Positions 37,485 through 46,035 of a DNA stretch of 64,000 nucleotides are shown here, piece by piece. The DNA is from Escherichia fergusonii ATCC 35469 (GTDB taxonomy: Bacteria > Pseudomonadota > Gammaproteobacteria > Enterobacterales > Enterobacteriaceae), in the NCBI RefSeq assembly GCF_000026225.1, contig NC_011740.1, positions 3,596,001 to 3,660,000 of the forward strand, in the 5' to 3' direction. Every line of letters begins with the position of its first letter. Position 1 is the stretch's first letter. Made by a program: the position numbers and the translations under genes. The notes under the pieces are model-generated. The model made no database searches. It was not told the origin of the DNA and saw only the letters and a list, made by a program, of their open reading frames with translations.

Positions 37485-38234
37485 ATGCAGAGAAAAATTT
37501 TCGTGGTCACCGCCGCTTACGGTTATGAGCACATTCAGGCAGCAGGCGGGCAGAAAGCACTTCTGCCGGTTATTGCAAAATCCGGTGCCGATGGCGTTGA
37601 AATTCGTCGAGAACTGTTTACTTCTACGGATTTACTGGCACTAGCGGAACTGGGCCTCGCCATTGAACATGCCGGACTTCAGGCCTGTTATTCCGCTCCC
37701 GAACCGTTATTTATAGAAAATGGCGATCTTAACCCGCAACTTCCTCAGTTGCTTCAGGAAGCGAAGGATCTGAAATCTCTGTGGCTGAAAGTCTCTTTAG
37801 GTCATTTTGGTCGCCCTGATCAACTCAATACTCTACGCGACTGGCTTGCCAGCAGTGATATGGCGTTAGTGGTTGAAAATGATCAAACCCCCTGCGGACG
37901 CTTGCAGCCAATGCTGCGTTTTAAGGGGATTTGTCAGCAATTTGAGCTGCCAGTCAAACTGACCTTTGATATGGGCAACTGGCTGTGGGTGGGGAATTCG
38001 CCAGAAGAAGCGGCGTATCAGTTAGCCAATTCTGTGGGCTATATCCATGTTAAAGCGGCCCTTCCTCACAAAGAGAGTTTTCGTGCCGTTCCCCCGGACA
38101 ACGCCGACAGTCGCTGGCTGAAATTACTCACGATGCTTCCTGCCGATGTGCCACGTGGCATCGAATTTCCCCTGGAAGGGGCTGATTTGGCGGCCGTAAC
38201 TCGCCGTTATGTCGATTTATTACGTAAGGAGTGA
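37485..38234 (+). CDS. kguE: KguE-like sugar-phosphate isomerase/epimerase (TIM barrel)
   Basis: 249 aa. Xylose-isomerase-like TIM barrel (AP endonuclease family 2) with metal-binding candidates in DGVEIRRELF, VVENDQ, LTFDMGNW and the final GIEFPLEG. First gene after the operator, with GGGAG ahead of the ATG. In Pseudomonas kguE leads the 2-ketogluconate operon, but its exact reaction is not established. It may open or isomerise the substrate. Only 4 bp separate it from kguK. Confidence 0.8.
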   Translation: MQRKIFVVTAAYGYEHIQAAGGQKALLPVIAKSGADGVEIRRELFTSTDLLALAELGLAIEHAGLQACYSAPEPLFIENGDLNPQLPQLLQEAKDLKSLWLKVSLGHFGRPDQLNTLRDWLASSDMALVVENDQTPCGRLQPMLRFKGICQQFELPVKLTFDMGNWLWVGNSPEEAAYQLANSVGYIHVKAALPHKESFRAVPPDNADSRWLKLLTMLPADVPRGIEFPLEGADLAAVTRRYVDLLRKE

Positions 38235-38238
38235 AGAG

Positions 38239-39177
38239 ATGAAACACTCGCTGGATGTCATCACTATCGGTGAAGCAATGGCGATGTTTGTGGCTACGCA
38301 AACAGGCGATTTAGCTGAAGTAGAAAATTTTATCACGCGCGTGGCAGGTGCCGAGCTAAATGTGGCAACAGGCCTGGCACGTCTGGGTTTAAAGGTCGCA
38401 TGGGTAAGTCGCGTCGGAAATGACAGCTTCGGTCGTATGGTTCTCAATACGTTGCAAAAAGAGGGGATTGATGCCCGTGGCGTCAGTTGCGATAGCGACC
38501 ACGCAACCGGCTTTCAGCTTAAATCTAAGACTGAAAATGGAACCGATCCCATTGTGGAATATTTCCGTAATGGCTCCGCCGCCAGTTATCTCTCATTGGA
38601 CGACTATGACGAGAGCTGGTTTGCCAGTGCACGTCATTTACACCTGAGCGGCGTTGCAGCGGCACTTTCTGCAAGCTCTTATGACTTACTTAATCACGCA
38701 GCTCATACGATGAAATCTCTGGGGAAGACTATTTCGTTCGATCCTAATTTGCGTCCGGTGCTGTGGAAGAGTGAAGCCGAGATGATTGAAAAACTAAACC
38801 ACCTCGCTTTTCAGGCTGACTGGGTACTTCCGGGGTTGAAAGAAGGCATGATCTTAACCGGACAACAGACACCGGAAGGTATTGCCGATTTCTATCTTCA
38901 ACATGGCGTCAAAGCGGTTGTACTGAAAACGGGTGCTGATGGCGCCTGGTATAAAACAGCCGATGGCGAGAAGGGCAGTGTTGCCCCGGTTAAAGTCGAA
39001 AACGTGGTCGATACCGTTGGGGCCGGAGATGGCTTCGCATGTGGTGTTATCAGTGCACTATTAGAAGGTCGCACACTACATCAGGCGGTCACTCGGGGGA
39101 ATAAAATTGGCGCACTGGCGATTCAGGTACAGGGCGACAGTGAAGGGCTTCCGACACGTGAACAACTGGGAGAGTAA
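38239..39177 (+). CDS. kguK: KguK, 2-ketogluconate kinase (PfkB family)
   Basis: 312 aa from ATG 38239 after AAGGAG. PfkB/ribokinase fold: an N-terminal GEAMAMF and GAELNVATGLARLG region (about 10-50) binds the sugar. The C-terminal DTVGAGDGFACGVIS (about 257-271) has the anion hole and catalytic Asp of PfkB signature 2. It is expected to phosphorylate 2-keto-D-gluconate at C6. The neighbours (regulator, KguE, transporter, reductase) decide ketogluconate over 2-keto-3-deoxygluconate, for which related kinases exist; that alternative remains open. Confidence 0.82.
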   Translation: MKHSLDVITIGEAMAMFVATQTGDLAEVENFITRVAGAELNVATGLARLGLKVAWVSRVGNDSFGRMVLNTLQKEGIDARGVSCDSDHATGFQLKSKTENGTDPIVEYFRNGSAASYLSLDDYDESWFASARHLHLSGVAAALSASSYDLLNHAAHTMKSLGKTISFDPNLRPVLWKSEAEMIEKLNHLAFQADWVLPGLKEGMILTGQQTPEGIADFYLQHGVKAVVLKTGADGAWYKTADGEKGSVAPVKVENVVDTVGAGDGFACGVISALLEGRTLHQAVTRGNKIGALAIQVQGDSEGLPTREQLGE

Positions 39178-39271
39178 TTCCCCTATAAAAATGAGTAACA
39201 AAACAATCTGATACGTACTCCTCTGTCCCTACCTACAGAGGCGCTCTAACCTGAAGCATAGAGGCAGGCCT

Positions 39272-40552
39272 ATGAACAGCTCAACAAACGCAGCAAAACG
39301 TTGGTGGTACATCATGCCTATCGTGTTTATCACGTATAGCCTGGCGTACCTTGATCGTGCGAACTTTAGTTTCGCATCCGCCGCTGGCATCAACGAAGAC
39401 CTCGGTATTACTAAAGGGATTTCGTCGCTGCTGGGGGCCCTTTTCTTCCTCGGTTACTTCTTTTTCCAGATCCCTGGAGCGGTATATGCAGAACGGCGTA
39501 GTGTCCGCAAACTGATTTTCGTCTGTCTAATCTTATGGGGCGGTTGTGCCTCGCTGACAGGGATGGTCAGCAACATTCCGGCACTGGCAGCAATTCGCTT
39601 TATTCTCGGGGTGGTAGAAGCTGCGGTCATGCCTGCGATGCTGATATATATCAGTAACTGGTTTACCAAATCTGAACGCTCACGTGCCAATACCTTTCTG
39701 ATCCTTGGAAATCCGGTAACAGTGCTGTGGATGTCGGTTGTCTCTGGCTACCTGATTCAGGCGTTTGGCTGGCGCGAAATGTTTATCATCGAAGGTGTGC
39801 CGGCCATCATCTGGGCCTTTTGTTGGTGGGTGCTGGTAAAAGATAAACCTGCGCAGGCAGGCTGGCTTTCTGAATCAGAGAAAGCGGCGTTACAGGCACA
39901 GTTAGAGCAGGAACAACAAGGTATCAAAGCCGTTCGTAACTATGGTGAAGCCTTCCGCTCCCGTAACGTCATCTTACTGTGTATGCAGTATTTTACCTGG
40001 AGCATCGGGGTATATGGGTTTGTGCTCTGGTTACCATCAATTATCCGTAGCGGTGGTGAAAACCTGGGTATGGTTGAAGTCGGCTGGCTCTCTTCTGTCC
40101 CCTATCTGGCAGCGACAGCGGCAATGATTATTGTCTCCTGGGCATCGGACAAATTGCAAAATCGTAAGCTCTTTGTCTGGCCTTCACTGCTGATTGCCGC
40201 GATTGCCTTTATCGGCTCCTGGGCCGTGGGTGCTAACAATTTCTGGCTTTCTTATACCTTACTGGTGATCGCAGGCGCTGCAATGTATGCCCCGTATGGT
40301 CCGTTCTTTGCCATTATTCCAGAAATGCTGCCACGTAATGTTGCCGGTGGCGCAATGGCATTGATCAACAGTATGGGAGCGCTGGGCTCGTTCCTCGGCT
40401 CATGGTTTGTTGGTTATCTCAATGGGGTAACCGGTAGCCCATCAGCATCATTCATTTTCATGGGGGTAGCGCTTTTCGTTTCTGTATGGCTAACATTGAT
40501 TGTTAAACCAGCAGCCAATCAACCGCTACCCGTTGGCGCGCGCCACGCTTAA
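39272..40552 (+). CDS. kguT: KguT, MFS 2-ketogluconate transporter
   Basis: 426 aa with twelve membrane helices and an early YLDRANFSFASA motif (about residues 26-37) marking the anion:cation symporter (phthalate/ACS) branch, which takes up sugar acids. It lies 94 bp after kguK and 21 bp before ghrB. Role: proton-coupled import of 2-ketogluconate across the inner membrane, inferred from family and operon. Confidence 0.82.
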   Translation: MNSSTNAAKRWWYIMPIVFITYSLAYLDRANFSFASAAGINEDLGITKGISSLLGALFFLGYFFFQIPGAVYAERRSVRKLIFVCLILWGGCASLTGMVSNIPALAAIRFILGVVEAAVMPAMLIYISNWFTKSERSRANTFLILGNPVTVLWMSVVSGYLIQAFGWREMFIIEGVPAIIWAFCWWVLVKDKPAQAGWLSESEKAALQAQLEQEQQGIKAVRNYGEAFRSRNVILLCMQYFTWSIGVYGFVLWLPSIIRSGGENLGMVEVGWLSSVPYLAATAAMIIVSWASDKLQNRKLFVWPSLLIAAIAFIGSWAVGANNFWLSYTLLVIAGAAMYAPYGPFFAIIPEMLPRNVAGGAMALINSMGALGSFLGSWFVGYLNGVTGSPSASFIFMGVALFVSVWLTLIVKPAANQPLPVGARHA

Positions 40553-40573
40553 ATATTAATCACGGAGATTCGC

Positions 40574-41548
40574 ATGAAGCCGTCCATTATTCTTTATAAA
40601 AAGTTACCTGACGTTTTACTGCAACGCCTTGAGGAACACTTTACTGTAACGCAGGTAAGCAACCTGAGCCCACAAACGGTAGAGCAACACGCAGAAGCGT
40701 TTGCGAATGCGGAAGGTCTGTTGGGTTCAAGCGAAAAAGTGGATGATGCATTACTGGAAAAAATGCCAAAGCTGCGGGCAACGTCAACGATCTCTGTAGG
40801 TTATGACAATTTTGATGTTGATGCCCTTAACGCCCGTAAAGTATTGCTGATGCATACTCCTACAGTGCTGACTGAAACTGTCGCGGATACGTTGATGGCG
40901 CTTATTCTCGCCACTTCTCGTCGGGTGGTGGAAGTCGCAGAACGCGTAAAAGCCGGTGAATGGACTGCCAGCATTGGGCCTGACTGGTTTGGTAGTGATG
41001 TACATCACAAGACCTTAGGGATTGTTGGCATGGGGCGCATTGGTATGGCACTGGCCCAGCGTGCACACTTTGGTTTTAACATGCCGATTCTCTATAACGC
41101 TCGTCGCCAACACCCGCAGGCAGAAGAGCGCTTTAACGCCCGCTATTGCGATCTCGATACGTTGTTGCAGGAAGCTGATTTCGTTTGTCTGATTCTGCCG
41201 TTAACCGAAGAAACGCATCATCTCTTCGGTGCTGAACAGTTTGCCAAAATGAAATCCTCCGCCATTTTCATTAACGCTGGTCGTGGCCCAGTGGTTGATG
41301 AAAAAGCCCTGATAAGCGCATTACAGAAGGGAGAAATTCACGCTGCCGGACTGGATGTGTTTGAGCGGGAACCACTGCCAGTAGATTCCCCTTTGCTTGC
41401 TATGCCAAACGTGGTGGCACTGCCACATATCGGTTCTGCCACTCATGAAACACGTTATAACATGGCGGCTTGTGCGGTGGACAACCTGATCGCAGCGCTA
41501 CAGGGCAATGTCGATAAGAACTGCGTGAATCCGCAAGTCGCGAAGTAA
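40574..41548 (+). CDS. ghrB: GhrB, glyoxylate/hydroxypyruvate and 2-ketogluconate reductase (KguD position)
   Basis: 324 aa, a D-isomer-specific 2-hydroxyacid dehydrogenase. Rossmann motif GIVGMGRIGMALAQRA (about 149-164). Catalytic Arg in INAGRGPVVDE (about 237), Glu in the HAAGLDVFEREPL stretch, His in ALPHIGSATHETR (about 285). K-12 GhrB (YiaE/TkrA) reduces glyoxylate, hydroxypyruvate and 2-ketogluconate with NADPH. Here it ends the kgu operon, where Pseudomonas has KguD (2-keto-6-phosphogluconate reductase). That suggests its working substrate is the phosphorylated sugar acid yielding 6-phosphogluconate. Confidence 0.93.
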   Translation: MKPSIILYKKLPDVLLQRLEEHFTVTQVSNLSPQTVEQHAEAFANAEGLLGSSEKVDDALLEKMPKLRATSTISVGYDNFDVDALNARKVLLMHTPTVLTETVADTLMALILATSRRVVEVAERVKAGEWTASIGPDWFGSDVHHKTLGIVGMGRIGMALAQRAHFGFNMPILYNARRQHPQAEERFNARYCDLDTLLQEADFVCLILPLTEETHHLFGAEQFAKMKSSAIFINAGRGPVVDEKALISALQKGEIHAAGLDVFEREPLPVDSPLLAMPNVVALPHIGSATHETRYNMAACAVDNLIAALQGNVDKNCVNPQVAK

Positions 41549-41552
41549 AAAA

Positions 41553-41581
41553 ATACCGGAGGGGTATATCCACTCCGGTAT
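41553..41581 (+). terminator. Hairpin after ghrB
   Basis: ATACCGGA pairs with TCCGGTAT four bases past the ghrB stop. A T-rich run is lacking, so the second hairpin at 41608-41634 may do the terminating. Confidence 0.6.
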
Positions 41582-41607
41582 CAGATTGTTGAATAAATAG
41601 ACTTAAT

Positions 41608-41634
41608 TAATGCCCGAAGCATTATCGGGCATTA
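41608..41634. terminator. Bidirectional terminator between ghrB and yiaF
   Basis: TAATGCCCGA pairs with TCGGGCATTA (10 bp) around a 7-base loop, with A/T-rich flanks on both sides. It can serve ghrB (rightward) and yiaF (leftward). Confidence 0.75.
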
Positions 41635-41640
41635 AAATTA

Positions 41641-42351
41641 TTATTCAGTTGCGCTTTTTACTTTCGTCCAGGCTTGAATAAATTCCTGATGCTGAGTTGC
41701 CAGTGGCGCGATTAGCTTATTGTATTCACTTGCCTGTTGAGAGGTCGGGAATTGAATACCATTTGCCACAAAGCTAACCTGAGTACCCTGCTGAGCAATA
41801 TAATCACCCACCTGCACCAGCTGCTGGGTAAAGGTCTGCGCTACCGGGATCATCGGCTGCAGTGCTTCGGCTGGAAGCGTCACCACTTTATTAAATGCCT
41901 TATCAAATACCGGTTTTAAATCTTCAGACTGCTTAAGTGCGCCATGAGCAGCATCCGCCTGCAATTTTGCATTCTGCAATTGCTGCGCCAGCACACCTAA
42001 TGAACCATTCAGATCGCGCAGTGCAACACGCTGAGTCATATAGTCCTGCGGTACACGAATCGCATTTACACTATCGACGACCGGACGCAAACCAGAATCA
42101 ATCGCCTGATTTACCTGCTGTGAGTAACCGTACAAAACGGCGTAATCATTAACAAACGGACCAAACTGCTTTTTCTGATCGGCAGTTAAAGTCGGTATCC
42201 GTTCATTACTACGCATGACTGTATTATCCAGGAAATCGATGAACGCTTTGCGCTGATCGCCTTCTTTATCAAAACACCCACTCAGGCTAATAACCATTAA
42301 TAACGCCGCAATAGGCGCAAACCAGCGAGAGCAGGACTTACCTGTCGCCAT
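41641..42351 (-). CDS. yiaF: YiaF, DUF3053 lipoprotein
   Basis: 236 aa from the ATG of MATGKSCSRWFAPIAALLM. The signal peptide ends in a lipobox (ISLSGC), giving a lipidated Cys at about residue 26. The remainder is helical and rich in Gln and Ala. The family (DUF3053) has no established function. Envelope location is inferred from the lipobox. Confidence 0.93.
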   Translation of the reverse strand: MATGKSCSRWFAPIAALLMVISLSGCFDKEGDQRKAFIDFLDNTVMRSNERIPTLTADQKKQFGPFVNDYAVLYGYSQQVNQAIDSGLRPVVDSVNAIRVPQDYMTQRVALRDLNGSLGVLAQQLQNAKLQADAAHGALKQSEDLKPVFDKAFNKVVTLPAEALQPMIPVAQTFTQQLVQVGDYIAQQGTQVSFVANGIQFPTSQQASEYNKLIAPLATQHQEFIQAWTKVKSATE

Positions 42352-42788
42352 TTTTATACTCCTTTCACCCAAAAATGCGCACAACGACACATGCGTGTCT
42401 GACGTTGACAAGGATAGTCCAGGTCAGGCTTGCAGGATACCCTTTCCGCATAATCTTGCAGGGAAAAATTCGTTTTCTGGCTGGCACTTTTAAATGTTAT
42501 AAATTTGTTACTCTCATCACATTTAACACGATAAGAATAATGGCCATGAGTCATAACATCACTATGATTTATTTATCTTTTTCATCCTGCACTGCTCTAC
42601 AAAGCGCTAAACAGTACGATAATCGCCCGGTATCGCCAGCAGGACGATTGCCCACCAGGAGTTTCAATGTTTTGATTAAATGAACGATTAACGGATAAAG
42701 GTTCGGTAATCGCACATTTGAATCACCAATGCGGTCGTGAAGATAAGAACACCCTCCGTTGCCCGCCTTGCTTTGCAGGAATAATCGC
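42352..42788. promoter_or_regulatory. Intergenic region between yiaF and the MFS gene
   Basis: 437 bp, divergent, without a convincing gene. Near 42376-42410 GACACATGCGTGTC forms a short palindrome that could be an operator. The rest holds only weak short frames. It should carry the promoters of both neighbours, and no specific box is assigned. Confidence 0.45.
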
Positions 42789-44159
42789 ATGACAAACAGA
42801 ACAACTGATATTCAGGCATTTATTAATCAGCATCCTTTTTCCCGCTACCAGTGGATGATCCTGGTACTGTGCTTTGTGACCGTCGCTATGGACGGTTTTG
42901 ATACTGCAATTATCGGTTTTATTGCTTCCGACCTGGTGCAGGAATGGGGCGTAGAGAAGTCAGCATTAGGCCCGGTAATGAGTGCTGCACTGGTCGGGTT
43001 GGCTGTTGGCGCACTCACCGCAGGCCCGATGGCGGATCGTATTGGACGCAAGAAAGTACTGATTATGTCGATCCTGGTATTTGGTGGTTTTAGCTTATTA
43101 ACCGCCTTTGCCAGTACGTTAAATCAACTTACTGCCCTACGCTTCTTAACCGGGCTGGGGCTGGGTGCGGCAATGCCTAACGCGGCAACCTTAATGAGCG
43201 AGTATGCCCCGGAGCGTCGTCGCGCCTTACTGGTTAACCTGATGTTTGTAGGTTTTCCGATTGGCTCTTCGATGGGCGGATTTATTTCAGCCTGGCTTAT
43301 CCCCCATTATGGCTGGCAGAGCGTACTGATCCTCGGCGGTATAATGCCGTTGATTCTGGCTGTCGTTCTGATTTTCCTGTTACCGGAATCCGCACGTTAC
43401 CTGGTGGTGAAAAATAAATCTCAGCAGCAAATCGGTACTATTTTACGCCGCATCGCCCCTGTTCCTGAGCAAACGTATTTTGTGTTGCGTGAGGCTGGGC
43501 TGGTAAAAGAGAAATCGGCGCTGGGTGTTATTTTCTCCCCACGTTACGCCGTGGGAACGGTGATGCTATGCCTGACCTATTTTATGGGCCTGTTGATTTT
43601 TTACCTGCTGACCAGCTGGCTGCCATTACTAATTCGTGAAACAGGCGCGACCTTAAGTCAGGCGTCTATTATCACCGCGCTATTCCCTCTTGGTGGTGGG
43701 ATCGGTGTCCTGCTGCTTGGCGCGCTGATGGATAAACTGAACCCTAATAAAGTAGTCGCCGTTGGCTGGCTACTGACAGGCATCTTTGTTTGCCTGGTAG
43801 GTTTCTCCACCAGTAACCTGGTATTAATGGGAGTGATGGTATTTATCGCCGGAACCATTATGAATGGCGCACAATCATCAATGCCTGCTCTGGCTGCTGG
43901 TTTTTACCCTACCCAGGGCCGTGCGACAGGCGTTGCCTGGATGTTAGGCCTGGGCCGCTTTGGTGGGATCCTCGGCGCATTCAGTGGCGCGTTTTTAATG
44001 CAGGCCCAGCTGTCTTTCGAAACCATATTTACCTTCCTGGCAATTCCGGCGCTGGTATCAGCACTGGCGCTCATGGTGAAATATTGGGTTGGTAAGCGCC
44101 AGTTACCTCTGACGCAATCCGCTACGGAAGATCTGAGTAGCGCAACGCAAAAAGCCTGA
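42789..44159 (+). CDS. MFS transporter of the aromatic acid:H+ symporter (AAHS, PcaK-like) family
   Basis: 456 aa from ATG 42789 (MTNRTTDIQAFINQ). Twelve membrane helices. The first contains MDGFDTAIIGFIASDL, the DGxD motif required in PcaK-type 4-hydroxybenzoate transporters. The 2-3 loop GPMADRIGRKKVLI is the MFS signature. No catabolic enzyme gene is adjacent, so the substrate cannot be read from context; an aromatic or related carboxylate is likely. It stands alone between yiaF and yiaG, a place with no gene in K-12 as I recall it, so it looks like an accessory insertion or a K-12 loss. Confidence 0.82.
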   Translation: MTNRTTDIQAFINQHPFSRYQWMILVLCFVTVAMDGFDTAIIGFIASDLVQEWGVEKSALGPVMSAALVGLAVGALTAGPMADRIGRKKVLIMSILVFGGFSLLTAFASTLNQLTALRFLTGLGLGAAMPNAATLMSEYAPERRRALLVNLMFVGFPIGSSMGGFISAWLIPHYGWQSVLILGGIMPLILAVVLIFLLPESARYLVVKNKSQQQIGTILRRIAPVPEQTYFVLREAGLVKEKSALGVIFSPRYAVGTVMLCLTYFMGLLIFYLLTSWLPLLIRETGATLSQASIITALFPLGGGIGVLLLGALMDKLNPNKVVAVGWLLTGIFVCLVGFSTSNLVLMGVMVFIAGTIMNGAQSSMPALAAGFYPTQGRATGVAWMLGLGRFGGILGAFSGAFLMQAQLSFETIFTFLAIPALVSALALMVKYWVGKRQLPLTQSATEDLSSATQKA

Positions 44160-44408
44160 TTATGTCGCCTGGCGAGAGTTGTTTCGCCAGGCGATTAAGA
44201 TTTGCGCAAGTTTACATTGGTTATGCAGAAAAAATAAATTTGCGTATATCAATTTGTTAGCGTCCTGGAAATCACGTCTGCGCCATCGCTGAAACGAATC
44301 TGCACAATTTGCGTGCAAAAATACCCGCCCGGCTTATCTGATTAAGGCTATTCTTAACTGGCTTCGATGAAATTCACGATCCCGCTGTGTGATTTAGAGG
44401 AGTTCTAA

Positions 44409-44699
44409 ATGGAATATAAAGATCCAATGGTTGAGCTGCTCAGCAACCTTGAACAAATTGTTTTTAAAGAAGAAATTTCCAAAACAAACCTGACGAAGAA
44501 ACCCTGTGCTTTTAATGAATTTGAGCAATTACGCAGAGGAACAGGGCTAAAGATTGATGATTTTGCGAGAGTTTTAGGCGTTTCAGTTGCCATGGTACGT
44601 GAATGGGAGTCCAGACGTGTAAGACCTTCCAGCACCGAACTAAAATTGATGCGACTGATCCAGGCCAACCCGGCGTTAAGTAAACAATTGATGGAATAG
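44409..44699 (+). CDS. yiaG: YiaG, HTH transcriptional regulator (HigA/MqsA antitoxin-like)
   Basis: 96 aa. The C-terminal two thirds form an XRE-type helix-turn-helix (about 38-80, FEQLRRGTGLKIDDFARVLG then VSVAMVREWESRR). No toxin gene stands beside it, so it is a solo regulator. Its ribosome site is GAGGAG. Targets unknown. Confidence 0.93.
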   Translation: MEYKDPMVELLSNLEQIVFKEEISKTNLTKKPCAFNEFEQLRRGTGLKIDDFARVLGVSVAMVREWESRRVRPSSTELKLMRLIQANPALSKQLME

Positions 44700-44820
44700 C
44701 ATTTTATTTCTTTTTTTTAACATTCACGGTCCTGTTCGAAGGACCGTTTTACATACAATTAACCATAAGTTAGAAAAATAAAAGTTGCTTTTACATAAGT
44801 TACGTGGCTTAATGCACTCA

Positions 44821-44980
44821 ACGGTTTGACGTACAGACCATTAAAGCAGTGTAGTAAGGCAAGTCCTCTTCAAGAGTTATCGTTGATACCCCTCGTAGTG
44901 CATTTCCTTTAACGCTTCAAAAATCTGTAAAGCACGCCATATCGCCGAAAGGCACAATTAATTATTAAAGGTAATACACT
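44821..44980 (+). promoter_or_regulatory. cspA 5' untranslated cold-sensing leader
   Basis: The transcript is expected to begin at ACGGTTTGACGTACAGACC (44821), with the cold box TGACGTACAGA at 44827-44837. The leader of about 160 nt ends in AAAGGTAATACACT before ATG. This leader refolds at low temperature to favour translation. The promoter upstream is AT-rich. Confidence 0.88.
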
Positions 44981-45193
44981 ATGTCCGGTAAAATGACTGG
45001 TATCGTAAAATGGTTCAACGCTGACAAAGGCTTCGGCTTCATCACTCCTGACGATGGCTCTAAAGACGTGTTCGTACACTTCTCTGCTATCCAGAACGAT
45101 GGTTACAAATCTCTGGACGAAGGTCAGAAAGTGTCCTTCACCATCGAAAGCGGCGCTAAAGGCCCGGCAGCTGGTAACGTAACCAGCCTGTAA
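44981..45193 (+). CDS. cspA: CspA, major cold-shock RNA chaperone
   Basis: 70 aa, a single cold-shock domain. RNP1 KGFGFITP (about 16-23) and RNP2 VFVHFSAI (about 30-37) are intact. It melts RNA secondary structure and acts as an antiterminator in the cold. Strong, codon-optimised gene with its own leader and terminator. Confidence 0.98.
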
Positions 45194-45220
45194 TCTCTGC
45201 TTAAAAGCACAGAATCTAAG

Positions 45221-45248
45221 ATCCCTGCCAAATGGCGGGGATTTTTTT
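45221..45248 (+). terminator. cspA terminator
   Basis: ATCCCTGCC pairs with GGCGGGGAT around a short loop, followed by seven Ts. It reaches the stop codon of the convergent gene at 45247. Confidence 0.88.
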
Positions 45249-45618
45249 ATTGGAAAAACCGCTTTATATGTAGAGAAGAACAGTCCCAGGAATAATCCAG
45301 ATCCGGCACCGGGATGTGGCAATCACGACAGACCGCACCATCACACCCGGAACAATCACAATCATTATTCTTCTTTTTACTTATTACCTCGTTCAGGTGT
45401 TGCTTCTGCCTGATTGTCTGTGCTGCAAGTCGGCAATCTGCAAAACGCTGACGTATCTCACCCCAGCCTGCAATAACACCTTTCTGTTGAATAATCTCTT
45501 TGACTGCTCCCGAACATCCCTGCGTTTGGTACAACACACTGTAAGCACAGCGGTAGCCTTTGCGAGGAGAAAGATGTCGTTGATAAAGCATTATCAACAG
45601 TAAAAGCAGTTTATTCAT
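45247..45618 (-). CDS. YidD-family (membrane protein insertion factor-like) cysteine-rich protein
   Basis: 123 aa. The first 65 residues match the YidD/UPF0161 pattern: a hydrophobic start (MNKLLLLLIMLYQRHLSP), then G-x-x-C (GYRC), QGCS where YidD has PTCS, and GVIAGW with a DC where YidD has RC-x-P. Unlike the roughly 85-residue house YidD encoded beside rnpA, it carries a C-terminal tail with six further cysteines (CDCSGC, CRDC, DC). The tail suggests metal binding or disulfide formation. Convergent to cspA, upstream of hokA. I do not recall it at this place in K-12. Function is not established; the family link is good. Confidence 0.75.
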   Translation of the reverse strand: MNKLLLLLIMLYQRHLSPRKGYRCAYSVLYQTQGCSGAVKEIIQQKGVIAGWGEIRQRFADCRLAAQTIRQKQHLNEVISKKKNNDCDCSGCDGAVCRDCHIPVPDLDYSWDCSSLHIKRFFQ

Positions 45619-45776
45619 GAAGGCTCCGAACCATTCCTGTTCCCGATTAAAAACTTATTTAATAGCCAAATTCATTCGTATTTTTAAAAAAAACATTCAT
45701 TAAAGAAATAAATTAGGGTGCATTGAGAATACCCAACGCCATAAGAAAGGCGGGAATAACTTCCCGCCGAAGACTC

Positions 45777-45929
45777 TTACTCTTTCAATTTGCAGGCTAA
45801 AAACGCCGCCAGCTCATAACTCTCCTGTTTAATATGCAATTCACACAGTGAATCTCTTATCATCCAGGTGAAAAATAAAAGCGTGAAACAAATCACTATT
45901 AACGAAAGTAATCCGTATTTCTGCGGCAT
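45777..45929 (-). CDS. hokA: HokA, type I toxin
   Basis: 50 aa, MPQKYGLLSLIVICFTLLFF then TWMIRDSLCELHIKQESYELAAFLACKLKE. One membrane helix (about 6-24) and the Hok-family Cys and Glu pattern. GGAGG stands just upstream. A longer in-frame reading to 46073 is the leader and not a credible extension. Overproduced Hok proteins depolarise the inner membrane. A hairpin (GGCGGG..CCCGCC, about 45748-45768) follows as terminator. IS150, which lies next to hokA in K-12, is not present. Confidence 0.9.
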   Translation of the reverse strand: MPQKYGLLSLIVICFTLLFFTWMIRDSLCELHIKQESYELAAFLACKLKE

Positions 45930-45964
45930 TCCCAGCCTCCTGTGTTGATTTCCAACGAGTAAGA

Positions 45965-46035
45965 GGCTAACCTTATGTTGTTGAAGCATAGAGGCAGCCT
46001 CACTTTGATTTATAGTCAGGTGGGGCTTTTCTCTG
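45965..46035 (+). ncRNA. sokA: SokA antisense RNA (approximate)
   Basis: Opposite the hokA leader. AGCCTCAC pairs with GTGGGGCT and is followed by TTTTC at about 46027-46032, a plausible Sok terminator. The 5' end is only estimated. By analogy it blocks translation of the leader frame and therefore of hokA. Confidence 0.5.
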
